Shown one piece after another: positions 8,901 to 15,446 of a DNA stretch of 32,605 bases; positions within the stretch are counted from its first letter, which is position 1, and every line of letters starts with the position of its first letter. Source of the DNA: JBBRTJ01 sp038244535 (GTDB lineage Bacteria > Actinomycetota > Acidimicrobiia > Acidimicrobiales > Ilumatobacteraceae); the NCBI GenBank assembly GCA_038244535.1, contig JBBRTJ010000035.1, forward strand, positions 1-32,605, given 5' to 3'. Position numbers and translations under genes: made by a program. The notes under the pieces are model-generated. The model searched no databases and was not told the origin of the DNA. It saw nothing but the letters and a program-made list of their open reading frames with translations.

Positions 8901-9487
8901 GTCTGGGTCGGCCCGAGCGGCTCGTAGCGGATGACGGCCTCGGTCGCGAAGTGGGTGGCCGCTCCCACCAGGACCCGACCCGGGGGCGCGAGGGCCTGCA
9001 ACCGCGAGGCGAGGTTCACCACGTCACCCATGGCCGTGTAGTCGCCACCGGCGCGCAGTGCGCCGACGAGCACCTCGCCGGTGTTGATGCCGACCCGCAT
9101 GCGCACGTCGATGCCGGCGATCGCCGCGTGGTCGGCCAGGGTGGCCTGCATCCGCAGGCCGGCGCGCACCGCACGCTCCGCATCGTCCTCGTGGGCGATC
9201 GGGGCGCCGAACAGGGCGACCAGGGCGTCGCCCACGACCTTGTCGACCCGGCCCCCGAAGCTGACGACGTCGTCGGCCAACTTGGCAAAGCACCCGTCCA
9301 CCAGGTTCTTCACCTGCTCGGGGTCGAGCGACTCGGACAACGATGTGAACCCGACGAGATCAGCGAACACGACGGTCACGACCCGTCGCTCGTCACCGCG
9401 CTGGGTCAGCGCGTGACCGCAGTCGGGACAGAAGCGCGAAGCGGCCGGGGCCTCGTGACCACACGACGGGCACTGCACGGCGCGCAT
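5945..9487 (-). CDS. Zinc ribbon, adenylate cyclase, AAA-type ATPase and TPR signalling protein
   Basis: This 1180-residue multidomain protein begins with a zinc ribbon, C6-x2-C9-x10-C20-x2-C23. A class III nucleotide cyclase domain follows (about 33-210) and keeps the key residues: metal-binding D43 and D87, adenine-contacting K83 and D155, and N158 and R162 of the VNLASR motif. It therefore looks active and specific for ATP. Next is a STAND/AAA-type ATPase with P-loop GEGGVGKS (256-263) and an LLLIADVQSADP Walker B. The C-terminal half is a helical TPR-like array. The architecture is common in actinobacteria and suggests cAMP output controlled by a ligand or partner bound to the TPR part. 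ATG 9487 was chosen because the zinc ribbon begins at once. It ends 19 bp from the convergent monooxygenase and starts 41 bp from the divergent ABC gene. Confidence 0.88.
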   Translation of the reverse strand: MRAVQCPSCGHEAPAASRFCPDCGHALTQRGDERRVVTVVFADLVGFTSLSESLDPEQVKNLVDGCFAKLADDVVSFGGRVDKVVGDALVALFGAPIAHEDDAERAVRAGLRMQATLADHAAIAGIDVRMRVGINTGEVLVGALRAGGDYTAMGDVVNLASRLQALAPPGRVLVGAATHFATEAVIRYEPLGPTQTRGREAIEEAWLALAPIAPPGRRPRRGANTMVGRQHELDVLLGACRLAFDRHRALVVVINGEGGVGKSRLAEELASTTERTLGAIVLEGHCVPYGESNAWFPLALALRRHLGIEPHATTAEARSKTTAGLAAVIGTVERADVTRTVDGLLFLMGFDSPLAGIDPTRARDELTRSVLAFFDALARTEPVLLLIADVQSADPLMLDLLEWVVGHLGALPFALVTTARDGEGSTWVPKWGRHTTIQIRLDPLDREAASQLLDEVLGEGADPALVGELLDRSGGNPFFLEELARLVRTEGEVAELPGTLRGLVSARLDGLTHDERSMLDNAAVFGATGNWQGLVSFGVALGQSPKRETLVSLAAKDVLDIDGDEWTFRSDAVRDVAYQTLTKSARAQRHAGIGTAMVRVGDEHPGYAERAAWHYAAAAELVAELGPVRGVPRDVAPRAVDWLLTASEHAQRGATDALAVRLATRGLAVLDALGPHGYRRSELLLLRARGLAGLHRLDEARLDADDALERGRGDHDDAMVAAALVVLGTVEVSRGEFLTATTHLDEATAMFATLGDLQGRASALRQLGMASLLVNEYHRAEGLVAEARQLFIETGDRVGEGWADQNLAWIAFARGDIEQSERQLDRAAATFGELGDRLGLGWVHGLLAFVRFQQGRLDEAESLAVQVAADATELGERWAPAMMGVLLSGLRLWAGRTSEALALAEQSRKVMHELGDPHGETQALVPLARALVALGRLADASRAVEEAHAAAAASGVDRLASALAAGAAVHVGDGRRAVAEAVVVTEDGPSFFDAEVNLALGLLQSGEVEAAQIALDKAVDGVTDGERTIGTPLPRRPFGSAASALVLAAAGRPVEARAAAFEVTAEPGASYFDEVLANIGLACAAAQQGAADEALDALRSARAAADGSEDRVMRAVAHLAEAEVLTVLDDPRAEGAEQVAWARLADLGLRRSGWVTAVRLAARGGRTDDVGIDGLLAPAG

Positions 9488-9528
9488 CGTAGGGCACACT
9501 CTTGGGGACCGTTCGAAAGGACTCTTCC

Positions 9529-10299
9529 GTGTCGTCAGCATCCTCCACCCCTCTCCTGCCGCCGCCTCCGGCCGCCGCGGCCGCGGCCGGCGCCACCGTG
9601 GCGACCAAGGTCTACGGCTCGGGCGAGAACGAGGTACGCGCCCTCGACGGGGTCACCGTCTCGTTCGCGGCACGGGCCTTCACGGCGATCATGGGCCCAT
9701 CCGGGTCAGGCAAGTCCACGCTCATGCACTGCGTCGCCGGCCTCGACCACCTCACCTCGGGCGAGGTGTTCATCGGCGACACCGTGCTGTCGACCCTGAA
9801 CGACAAGCAGCTCACCACGCTGCGGCGCGACTCGGTCGGCTTCATCTTTCAGGCCTTCAACCTGGTCCCCACGCTCAACGCCGAGGAGAACATCCTGCTC
9901 CCCGTCGCCCTGGCCGGCCGCAAGCCAGACCAGGCGTGGGTCGACCACGTGATCGACACCGTGGGCCTGCGCAGCCGCCTGCACCACCGCCCGAGCGAGC
10001 TGTCCGGCGGGCAGCAGCAGCGCGTCGCCGTGGCCCGCGCGCTGGCGAGCCGACCGACGATCATCTTCGCCGACGAGCCGACGGGCAACCTCGACTCCAA
10101 GTCCGGCGCCGACATCTTGTCGTTCATGCGCCACGCGGTGCGCGAGCTCGACCAGACCATCGTCATGGTCACCCACGACCCGATGGCGGCGTCCTACAGC
10201 GACCGGGTGGTGTTCCTAGCGGACGGCCGGATCGACGGCGAGATGGCTGACCCAACCGCCGACAGGGTGCTGTCGCGCCTGCGCCGGCTCGAGGCCTGA
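9529..10299 (+). CDS. ABC transporter ATP-binding protein (MacB/LolD-type)
   Basis: This 256-residue ATPase has a Walker A GPSGSGKS (56-63), Q-loop FIFQAFNLVP, signature LSGGQQQR, Walker B IIFADEPTGNLDS and H-loop VTHD. The sequence style, including the NLDS after Walker B, is that of the ATPases that pair with FtsX-type permeases in lipoprotein or macrolide export and mechanotransmission systems. The N-terminus is a proline/alanine-rich tail of about 22 residues. GTG 9529 follows GAAAGG (9515-9520) at good spacing; an in-frame TTG at 9502 is less likely. The permease starts three bases after the stop, so the two form an operon. The substrate is unknown. Confidence 0.92.
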   Translation: MSSASSTPLLPPPPAAAAAAGATVATKVYGSGENEVRALDGVTVSFAARAFTAIMGPSGSGKSTLMHCVAGLDHLTSGEVFIGDTVLSTLNDKQLTTLRRDSVGFIFQAFNLVPTLNAEENILLPVALAGRKPDQAWVDHVIDTVGLRSRLHHRPSELSGGQQQRVAVARALASRPTIIFADEPTGNLDSKSGADILSFMRHAVRELDQTIVMVTHDPMAASYSDRVVFLADGRIDGEMADPTADRVLSRLRRLEA

Positions 10300-10302
10300 G
10301 CC

Positions 10303-12846
10303 ATGTGGAAGGTCACCATCAAGGGGTTGCTGGCCCACAAGGGCCGCATGGTCCTCACCGCGGTCGCGGTGCTGCTCGGCGTGGCGTTCATGTCGGGCGT
10401 GCAGGTCCTGGGCGACACGCTCAACCAGACCTTCAACTCGCTCTTCGCCGACATCAACAAGGGCACCGACGGCTACGTCCGGCGTGAGGCCACCGTCGAG
10501 GTCTTCGGGCAAAAGGTCCGTGGTCGCGTCGATGAGTCCCTGTTGCCCATCGTGCGCCAGGTCGACGGGGTGGCCGAGGCCCAGGGCAACGTGCAGGGCT
10601 ACGCCTCTGTCATCGGTTCGAACGGCAAGCCGATCAACGACGGCCAGGGCTCACCCAACATGGGCATGGCGTGGGACCCGAGCCCGACCCTCAGCCCGTG
10701 GCGCCTGACCGAGGGTCGCGCTCCGGCCCAGGCCGGCGAGATCGTCATCGACAAGCGCAGTGCGGACGTCGGCAAGCTGACGCTCGGCACCAAGGCCACC
10801 GTGCTCACCAAGGACGCGCCGGGTCAGTTCACCATCGTGGGCATCGCCCGCTTCGGCACGGCCGACAGTCCTGCTGGTGCCTCGGTGGCCATCTTCACGT
10901 TGCCGGAGGCCCAGCGGCTGGTGGCGCAGCCCGGTCAGCTCGACGGGATCGCCGTGGTCGCGGGCCCTGGTGTGAGCCAGGAGCAGGTCACCGCCAACAT
11001 CGCCAAGGCGCTCCCGGCCGGCACGGAAGCCCTGACCGGCAAGGCCCTGACCAAGGAGAACCAGAGCGACATCCAAAAGAGCCTGGCCTTCTTCAACACC
11101 TTCTTGCTGGTGTTCGCCGCCATCGCCCTGTTCGTCGGCTCCTTCATCATCTACAACACGTTCTCGATCATCGTGGCCCAACGGGGCAAGGAGATGGCGC
11201 TGCTGCGAGCGATCGGTGCCAGCCGCGGGCAGGTGCTGAGGTCGATCCTCCTCGAAGCTGCGGTCGTCGGCTTGATCGCCGGGGCCGTCGGCCTCGTCAC
11301 CGGCATCGCGCTCTCGATCGGGCTCAAGAGCGCACTGTCCGCCTTCGGCATCGACCTGCCCAGCGGGTCGATCGTCGTGACCAGCGGCACGGTCATCACG
11401 TCGTTCGTGGTCGGAGTGGGGATCACGCTGGCCTCAGCCTTCTTCCCGGCCCGCAAGGCCAGCCGTGTCCCCCCGGTGGCCGCCATGCGCGACGTCGCCG
11501 TCGACAGTTCGGGCACCTCCAGGGTGCGACTCGTGATCGGCGTGGTGGTGGCGGTGCTCGGGGCTGCTGCGCTCGTCGGGGGGCTCAGCCGAGGCGAGAT
11601 CAGCTACGTCGGTCTGGGGGTGCTGCTGACGTTCGTCGGTCTCGCCGTACTCGGCCCGCTGATCGCCCGGCCGCTGAGCAAGCTCATCGGACGGCCCGTC
11701 GCCCGCCTGCGCGGGGTCACGGGCCAGCTGGCCCGCAACAACGCAGCCCGCAACCCGAAGCGCACTGCCTCCACCGCGTCGGCTCTCATGATCGGGCTTG
11801 GCCTCGTTGCGTTCATCGTCATCTTCGGCGCCTCGGCCAAGGCCTCGGTGGGCCAGATCGTGGACGAGAACTTCAAGGGTGACTTCGTCGTGCGGGCCAG
11901 CTCCGGTGGCGGACCCCCCGGGCAGGGCGGCGTGAGCCCGAAGCTGACCGCGCAGCTCAACCAGACCCCCGAGGTCGAGGTGGCCACCGGCATCCGGTTC
12001 AACTTCATGAAGGTGGACGGCGGCGCCACACAGGTGCTCGGCGTCGACCCGGTCACCGTGACCCCCTTGTTCGACATCGGCATCGTCGGCGGCAAGGTGA
12101 GCGACCTCGACACCGAGCAGATCGCCGTGTCCAAGCAGCGAATGGAGGACAAGGGCTGGAAGCTCGGTGACACGGTGCCCGTCGAGTTCGCCGACACCGG
12201 GGCCAAGACCTTCACGATCGCGGCGGTGTACACGGCCGACCAGCTCGCCGGGCCTTACGTGATCGGCCACGCCGCCTACGACGCCAACTTCGCCGACGTG
12301 TACGACTTCCAGGTGTACGTGGCCAGGAAGGCCGGCGGCTCCGACGCCGACGCCAAGGCCGCCATCACCAAGGTGGTCAGCGCCTACCCCGGGGCTCAGG
12401 TAGAAGATCGAGCCGAGTTCAAGCAAGCGCAAGCCGACCAGATCAACCAGTTCCTCGGGCTCATCACCGTGATGCTGGCGTTCGCCGTGATCATCTCGTT
12501 CTTCGGGATCTGGAACACGCTGGCGCTGTCCATCATCGAGCGCAAGCGGGAGCTCGGGGTGCTGCGGGCCGTGGGCATGACCAGGGCCCAGGTGCGTGCG
12601 TCCATCCGGTGGGAGTCGGTCATCATCGCTCTCCAGGGCACCGCGCTCGGGTTGGTGGTCGGTGTGTTCTTCAGCTGGGCCGTGGTGCGAGCCTTGAAGA
12701 GCCAGGGCTTCACCGTGTACTCGTTGCCGCTCGTGCAGCTGCTGTTCATCGCCGTGTTCGCGGCCCTGGCGGCGGTGGCCATGTCGGTGTTCCCAGCCCG
12801 GCGGGCCGCTCGCCAGGACGTGCTCCTAGCGATCGCCACGGAGTGA
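10303..12846 (+). CDS. FtsX-like ABC transporter permease, duplicated type
   Basis: This 847-residue membrane protein is the partner of the ATPase three bases upstream. One helix near residues 16-38 is followed by a large extracytoplasmic domain. Three helices then form the first FtsX core (about 266-295, 313-340, 355-382, ending FFPARKA), two linker helices lie near 410-460, and a further helix near 495-517 precedes a second large external domain. A second three-helix core ends at VFPARRAARQ. This two-copy layout with about ten helices is the long type found in actinobacteria and in YbbP-like proteins, rather than the four-helix MacB. Such systems usually do mechanical work on periplasmic or cell-wall substrates or export lipids or peptides; the cargo cannot be deduced. 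Confidence 0.9.
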   Translation: MWKVTIKGLLAHKGRMVLTAVAVLLGVAFMSGVQVLGDTLNQTFNSLFADINKGTDGYVRREATVEVFGQKVRGRVDESLLPIVRQVDGVAEAQGNVQGYASVIGSNGKPINDGQGSPNMGMAWDPSPTLSPWRLTEGRAPAQAGEIVIDKRSADVGKLTLGTKATVLTKDAPGQFTIVGIARFGTADSPAGASVAIFTLPEAQRLVAQPGQLDGIAVVAGPGVSQEQVTANIAKALPAGTEALTGKALTKENQSDIQKSLAFFNTFLLVFAAIALFVGSFIIYNTFSIIVAQRGKEMALLRAIGASRGQVLRSILLEAAVVGLIAGAVGLVTGIALSIGLKSALSAFGIDLPSGSIVVTSGTVITSFVVGVGITLASAFFPARKASRVPPVAAMRDVAVDSSGTSRVRLVIGVVVAVLGAAALVGGLSRGEISYVGLGVLLTFVGLAVLGPLIARPLSKLIGRPVARLRGVTGQLARNNAARNPKRTASTASALMIGLGLVAFIVIFGASAKASVGQIVDENFKGDFVVRASSGGGPPGQGGVSPKLTAQLNQTPEVEVATGIRFNFMKVDGGATQVLGVDPVTVTPLFDIGIVGGKVSDLDTEQIAVSKQRMEDKGWKLGDTVPVEFADTGAKTFTIAAVYTADQLAGPYVIGHAAYDANFADVYDFQVYVARKAGGSDADAKAAITKVVSAYPGAQVEDRAEFKQAQADQINQFLGLITVMLAFAVIISFFGIWNTLALSIIERKRELGVLRAVGMTRAQVRASIRWESVIIALQGTALGLVVGVFFSWAVVRALKSQGFTVYSLPLVQLLFIAVFAALAAVAMSVFPARRAARQDVLLAIATE

Positions 12847-12851
12847 CGCCG

Positions 12852-13244
12852 ATGGCCCTCGACCCGCACGACCTGCCTGCGGTGGCGCTCGGCTTCCTGG
12901 CCGAGCGCCACCTGGCCACGCTCACCACCCTTCGCCCGGACGGATCGCCGCACGTGGTACCCGTGGGGTTCACGTTCGACCCGGCGGCCGGGCTGGTGCG
13001 GGTGATCACGTTCGCCTCGTCGCGAAAGGCCCTGAACGCCGCCCGGTCCGGCAGCCGGGCGGCGGTGAGCCAGGTGGATGGCGGGCGCTGGCTCACGTTG
13101 GAGGGGTCGGTGGTGGTCACGGCCGAGCCGGAGCGGGTGGCCGTGGCGGTGGCGGCCTATGAAGTGCGCTACCGACCTCCGAAGGTGCGGGCCGACCGGG
13201 TGGTGCTCGAGATCACCGTGGACAAGGTGATGGGGAGAGCCTGA
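12852..13244 (+). CDS. PPOX-class (probably F420-dependent) oxidoreductase
   Basis: This 130-residue split beta-barrel protein belongs to the pyridoxamine 5'-phosphate oxidase-like superfamily. It opens with LGFLAERHLATLTTLRPDGSPHVVPVGFTFD, followed by ASSRKALNAARSG, and closes with a VRADRVVLEITVDKV stretch. These features match the small actinobacterial family that binds coenzyme F420 (TIGR03618/Rv2074-like). The reaction and substrate are not visible; relatives reduce biliverdin or similar compounds. The ATG lies five bases after the permease stop, so it is probably co-transcribed with the ABC genes, though a functional link is doubtful. Confidence 0.78.
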   Translation: MALDPHDLPAVALGFLAERHLATLTTLRPDGSPHVVPVGFTFDPAAGLVRVITFASSRKALNAARSGSRAAVSQVDGGRWLTLEGSVVVTAEPERVAVAVAAYEVRYRPPKVRADRVVLEITVDKVMGRA

Positions 13245-13253
13245 GCGAAGGTC

Positions 13254-13559
13254 TCAGCGAGTCAGCGGACCGAAGACCTCGATGATCTGGTGGCCGGCTT
13301 CGAGCGGGTGGCGCAGGGGCTGGTCGAGGCACACCTCGTACACGTTGTGGCGGCCGTTGCGGCTGCGCAGGACGTAGCCCGCGTCGACCAGGTCCTGCAC
13401 GATGCTGTGCACGGCGCGCTCGCCGATGCCGACCTTGCGGGCGATCTCGGCGAGGCGAACCTCGGGATCCTGGGCGATGCACACCATCACGTGCGCGTGG
13501 TTCGTGAGGAACGTCCAGGACGGCTGCTCGACGGGACGTTCGGCGAATCGTGCTGCCAC
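13254..13559 (-). CDS. Winged-helix transcriptional regulator (ArsR/MarR-like)
   Basis: This is a 101-residue DNA-binding protein. The core PSWTFLTNHAHVMVCIAQD is followed by a helix-turn-helix (VRLAEIARKVGIGERAVHSIVQDLVDAGYV, about 33-62) and a wing (RNGRHNVYEV). This is a small actinobacterial family of winged-helix repressors with no obvious sensor domain. I prefer GTG 13559 because TAGGCT sits seven bases upstream, the spacing of a leaderless promoter; a longer version from TTG 13589 is possible but lacks a ribosome site. It is divergent from the small gene and icd, and the 101-bp gap holds a perfect palindrome (13618-13641), so it most likely controls icd and perhaps itself. The signal it senses is unknown. 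Confidence 0.8.
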   Translation of the reverse strand: MAARFAERPVEQPSWTFLTNHAHVMVCIAQDPEVRLAEIARKVGIGERAVHSIVQDLVDAGYVLRSRNGRHNVYEVCLDQPLRHPLEAGHQIIEVFGPLTR

Positions 13560-13566
13560 GTGTCCC

Positions 13567-13572
13567 AGCCTA
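13567..13572 (-). promoter_or_regulatory. Leaderless -10 box for the winged-helix regulator
   Basis: TAGGCT on the minus strand ends seven bases before GTG 13559. This TAnnnT-N7-start arrangement matches the actinobacterial leaderless promoter pattern and recurs several times in this window. No clear -35 is seen. Confidence 0.5.
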
Positions 13573-13602
13573 CTGGAGCCCGTCGTCAATCACCGGGCAT
13601 GG

Positions 13603-13631
13603 TTGACATCCTCTCTAAACCATGTTTTACT
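13603..13631 (+). promoter_or_regulatory. Near-consensus promoter for the icd operon
   Basis: A perfect -35 TTGACA (13603-13608) is followed by exactly 17 bp and a -10 TTTACT (13626-13631), predicting a transcript start near 13638. A ribosome site AGGAG (13650-13654) and ATG 13661 follow at normal spacing. This stretch is far more AT-rich than its surroundings. The -10 box lies inside the palindrome at 13618-13641, so a bound repressor would block polymerase. Confidence 0.72.
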
Positions 13632-13641
13632 GAACATGGTT
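13618..13641. promoter_or_regulatory. Palindromic operator overlapping the icd promoter
   Basis: AACCATGTT (13618-13626) and AACATGGTT (13633-13641) form a perfect 9-bp inverted repeat with a 6-bp spacer covering the -10 box. A third copy of the half-site core, CATGGTT, lies at 13598-13604 next to the -35. The size and spacing suit a winged-helix dimer, and the divergent regulator at 13254-13559 is the obvious candidate ligand (inference). Confidence 0.7.
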
Positions 13642-13660
13642 CAAACGTCAGGAGATGCTC

Positions 13661-13945
13661 ATGTTCGTCCAAGCAGCGTGCATACAGATCGAGTCCGACG
13701 CGAATGGCGACGACCTCGCCGCCGCCCTTCGGAGCCTGACGGCCGGAGGGCCGTTCACGGTGACGGGGATCGAGCACGTCCGCCCGGGCCGGCATCGGTG
13801 CCACTTCGACCTCGTCCGGCCCGAGCTGGCCGTCGGGTACCGCAGCGTCATCGAGCTCCAGCACCGCATCGACCGCGAGTTCGACATCATCAGCGTCGAC
13901 CACCACGCCACCCACTTCACGACCAAGGAGCCCGTGCTCTCATGA
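13661..13945 (+). CDS. Small unrecognised protein preceding icd
   Basis: This is a 94-residue soluble protein that I do not recognise. It begins MFVQAACIQIESDANGDDLA and ends ATHFTTKEPVLS, with alternating beta-like and charged helical segments, no cysteine pairs, no signal peptide and no membrane segment. AGGAG at 13650-13654 favours ATG 13661 over ATG 13655. It is the first gene after the palindromic operator and its stop overlaps the icd start (ATGA at 13942-13945), so it is translationally coupled to icd and likely made in similar amounts. A role as an accessory or regulatory partner of the dehydrogenase is a guess from position alone. Confidence 0.7.
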   Translation: MFVQAACIQIESDANGDDLAAALRSLTAGGPFTVTGIEHVRPGRHRCHFDLVRPELAVGYRSVIELQHRIDREFDIISVDHHATHFTTKEPVLS

Positions 13946-15144
13946 CCGCCACTGCCAGCCGCCCGACCGTCACCGTCATCCCCGGTGACGGCATCGGCCC
14001 CGAGTGCGTCAACGCCGCCATCGACATCCTCGAGGCCGCCGGCGTCGACATCACCTGGGAGGAGCGCCACGCCGGCGAGCGGATCTTCGAGGCCGGCGTC
14101 GCCTCGGGCGTGCCCGAGGACACGATCGAGTCCATCAACCGCACCCGGGTCGTCCTGAAAGGCCCGCTCGGCACGCCGGTCGGCTACGGCGAGAAGTCGG
14201 CCAACGTCACCCTGCGAAAGCTGTTCGAGACCTACGGCAACATCCGCCCGGTCCGCGAGCTCCCCGGGGTGAAGACCCGCTACACCGGGAGTGGCATTGA
14301 TCTGGTCGTGGTCCGCGAGAACGTCGAGGACCTCTACGCCGGGATCGAGCACATGCAGACCCCCGGGGTCGCCCAGTGCCTGAAGCTCATCTCCCGCAAG
14401 GGGTGCGACAAGATCGTCCGCCTCGCCTTCGAATTCGCCCGCAGCGAGGAGCGCAAGTCGGTGGCCTGCGCCACGAAGTCGAACATCATGAAGCTGACCG
14501 AGGGCGAGATGAAGCGGTCCTTCGAGCGAATCGCGCCGGAGTACCCCGAGATCGAGGCCTGGCACGTGATCATCGACAACTGCGCCCACCAGCTCGTCAA
14601 GAAGCCCGAGCAGTTCGACGTGATCGTCACCACGAACATGAACGGCGACATCATCTCGGACCTGACCTCGGCCCTCGTCGGCGGTCTGGGGTTCGCGCCG
14701 TCGGCCAACCTCGGCAGCGACGTCGCCATCTTCGAAGCCGTGCACGGCTCCGCGCCGAAGTACGCGGGCCGCAACGTGATCAACCCGTCGGCCGTGGTGC
14801 TGTCGGCGGTGATGATGCTCAAGTACCTCGGCGAGTTCGAAGCAGCCGAGACCGTCGAGCACGCCGTGCTCTCCACGCTCCAGCAGGGCACCCTGACCGG
14901 TGACGTCGTGGGCTACGACCACGGCGTGTCGACCAGCGACTACACCAAGGCCATCATCGGCAATCTCGGCGCCCGGGTGGACGGCTACACCGTGCGCCGG
15001 GCCCGACCGATCCAGATCCCGCCCGCGCCCCGTGACCCCGTCACCGTGAGACCGGACACCCGCGAAATCGTCGGCACCGACATCTTCGTCGAATCGGGCC
15101 AGCACCCCGAGCAGCTCGGACCGGTGCTCGAGCGCCTCGCCTAG
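13942..15144 (+). CDS. icd: NADP-type isocitrate dehydrogenase, cut short by an in-frame TAG
   Basis: This enzyme of the citric acid cycle oxidises isocitrate to 2-oxoglutarate. It starts with VIPGDGIGPE, has the substrate-site segment EKSANVTLRK (S86 in the phosphoregulation/substrate position), metal-site residues in NMNGDIISD, and HGSAPKYAG (K273, Y274), where Lys and Tyr favour NADP. It resembles the Thermus/Rickettsia subfamily, which carries an extra C-terminal domain and is about 480-500 residues long. Here the frame stops at TAG 15142-15144 after 400 residues, while the matching C-terminal domain continues in the same frame to 15396. It is co-translated with the small gene upstream. 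TAG ends at least four other genes here, so it is a normal stop in this organism. Confidence 0.85.
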   Translation: MTATASRPTVTVIPGDGIGPECVNAAIDILEAAGVDITWEERHAGERIFEAGVASGVPEDTIESINRTRVVLKGPLGTPVGYGEKSANVTLRKLFETYGNIRPVRELPGVKTRYTGSGIDLVVVRENVEDLYAGIEHMQTPGVAQCLKLISRKGCDKIVRLAFEFARSEERKSVACATKSNIMKLTEGEMKRSFERIAPEYPEIEAWHVIIDNCAHQLVKKPEQFDVIVTTNMNGDIISDLTSALVGGLGFAPSANLGSDVAIFEAVHGSAPKYAGRNVINPSAVVLSAVMMLKYLGEFEAAETVEHAVLSTLQQGTLTGDVVGYDHGVSTSDYTKAIIGNLGARVDGYTVRRARPIQIPPAPRDPVTVRPDTREIVGTDIFVESGQHPEQLGPVLERLA

Positions 15145-15396
15145 GGCACGCCACTCAAGCTGAAGATGATCTCCAATCGTGGCACCAAGGTGTATCCGGA
15201 CGGCAACCGCAACATCGACATCGTCGACCAGCACCGCTGCCGGTTCATCCGGCGGGATGGAGATGCTGCGCTCGCCCTGGCGGACGTCCGTGACCTGTTG
15301 GGCCGCGTCGAGGCTGAGCTGACGTGGTGCCACGTCGAGCTGCTCCAGCACTTCGACGGCCAGCCCAGCTTCACCAAGGCCCAAGGCGAAGACTGA
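15145..15396 (+). other. C-terminal domain of isocitrate dehydrogenase beyond the TAG, same frame
   Basis: Directly after the TAG the icd frame stays open for 83 codons to TGA 15394-15396. It encodes GTPLKLKMISNRGTKVYP, then DIVDQHRCRF and a final FTKAQGED, the recognisable clasp domain of Thermus-type isocitrate dehydrogenase. With the TAG read as one residue the protein would be 484 residues, the normal family length. No frameshift or second stop is present and codon use stays high-GC. It could be a recent nonsense mutation, a sequencing error, read-through, or a separately initiated chain from ATG 15166, though no good ribosome site precedes that ATG. Confidence 0.8.
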
Positions 15397-15446
15397 CCGC
15401 TCGTGGCCGCCGACGAGCTCCGCGATGGGACCCACTGGTGCAACCG

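Noticed and set aside
9502..9531. TTG 9502 as the start of the ABC ATPase
   Set aside because: GAAAGG is correctly spaced for GTG 9529, and the added residues match nothing in the family.
15142..15144. TAG as pyrrolysine or a reassigned codon
   Set aside because: TAG ends nei, the MBL gene, bfd and rsgA normally in the same window; no suppressor tRNA or pyrrolysine genes are seen. Local read-through remains possible.
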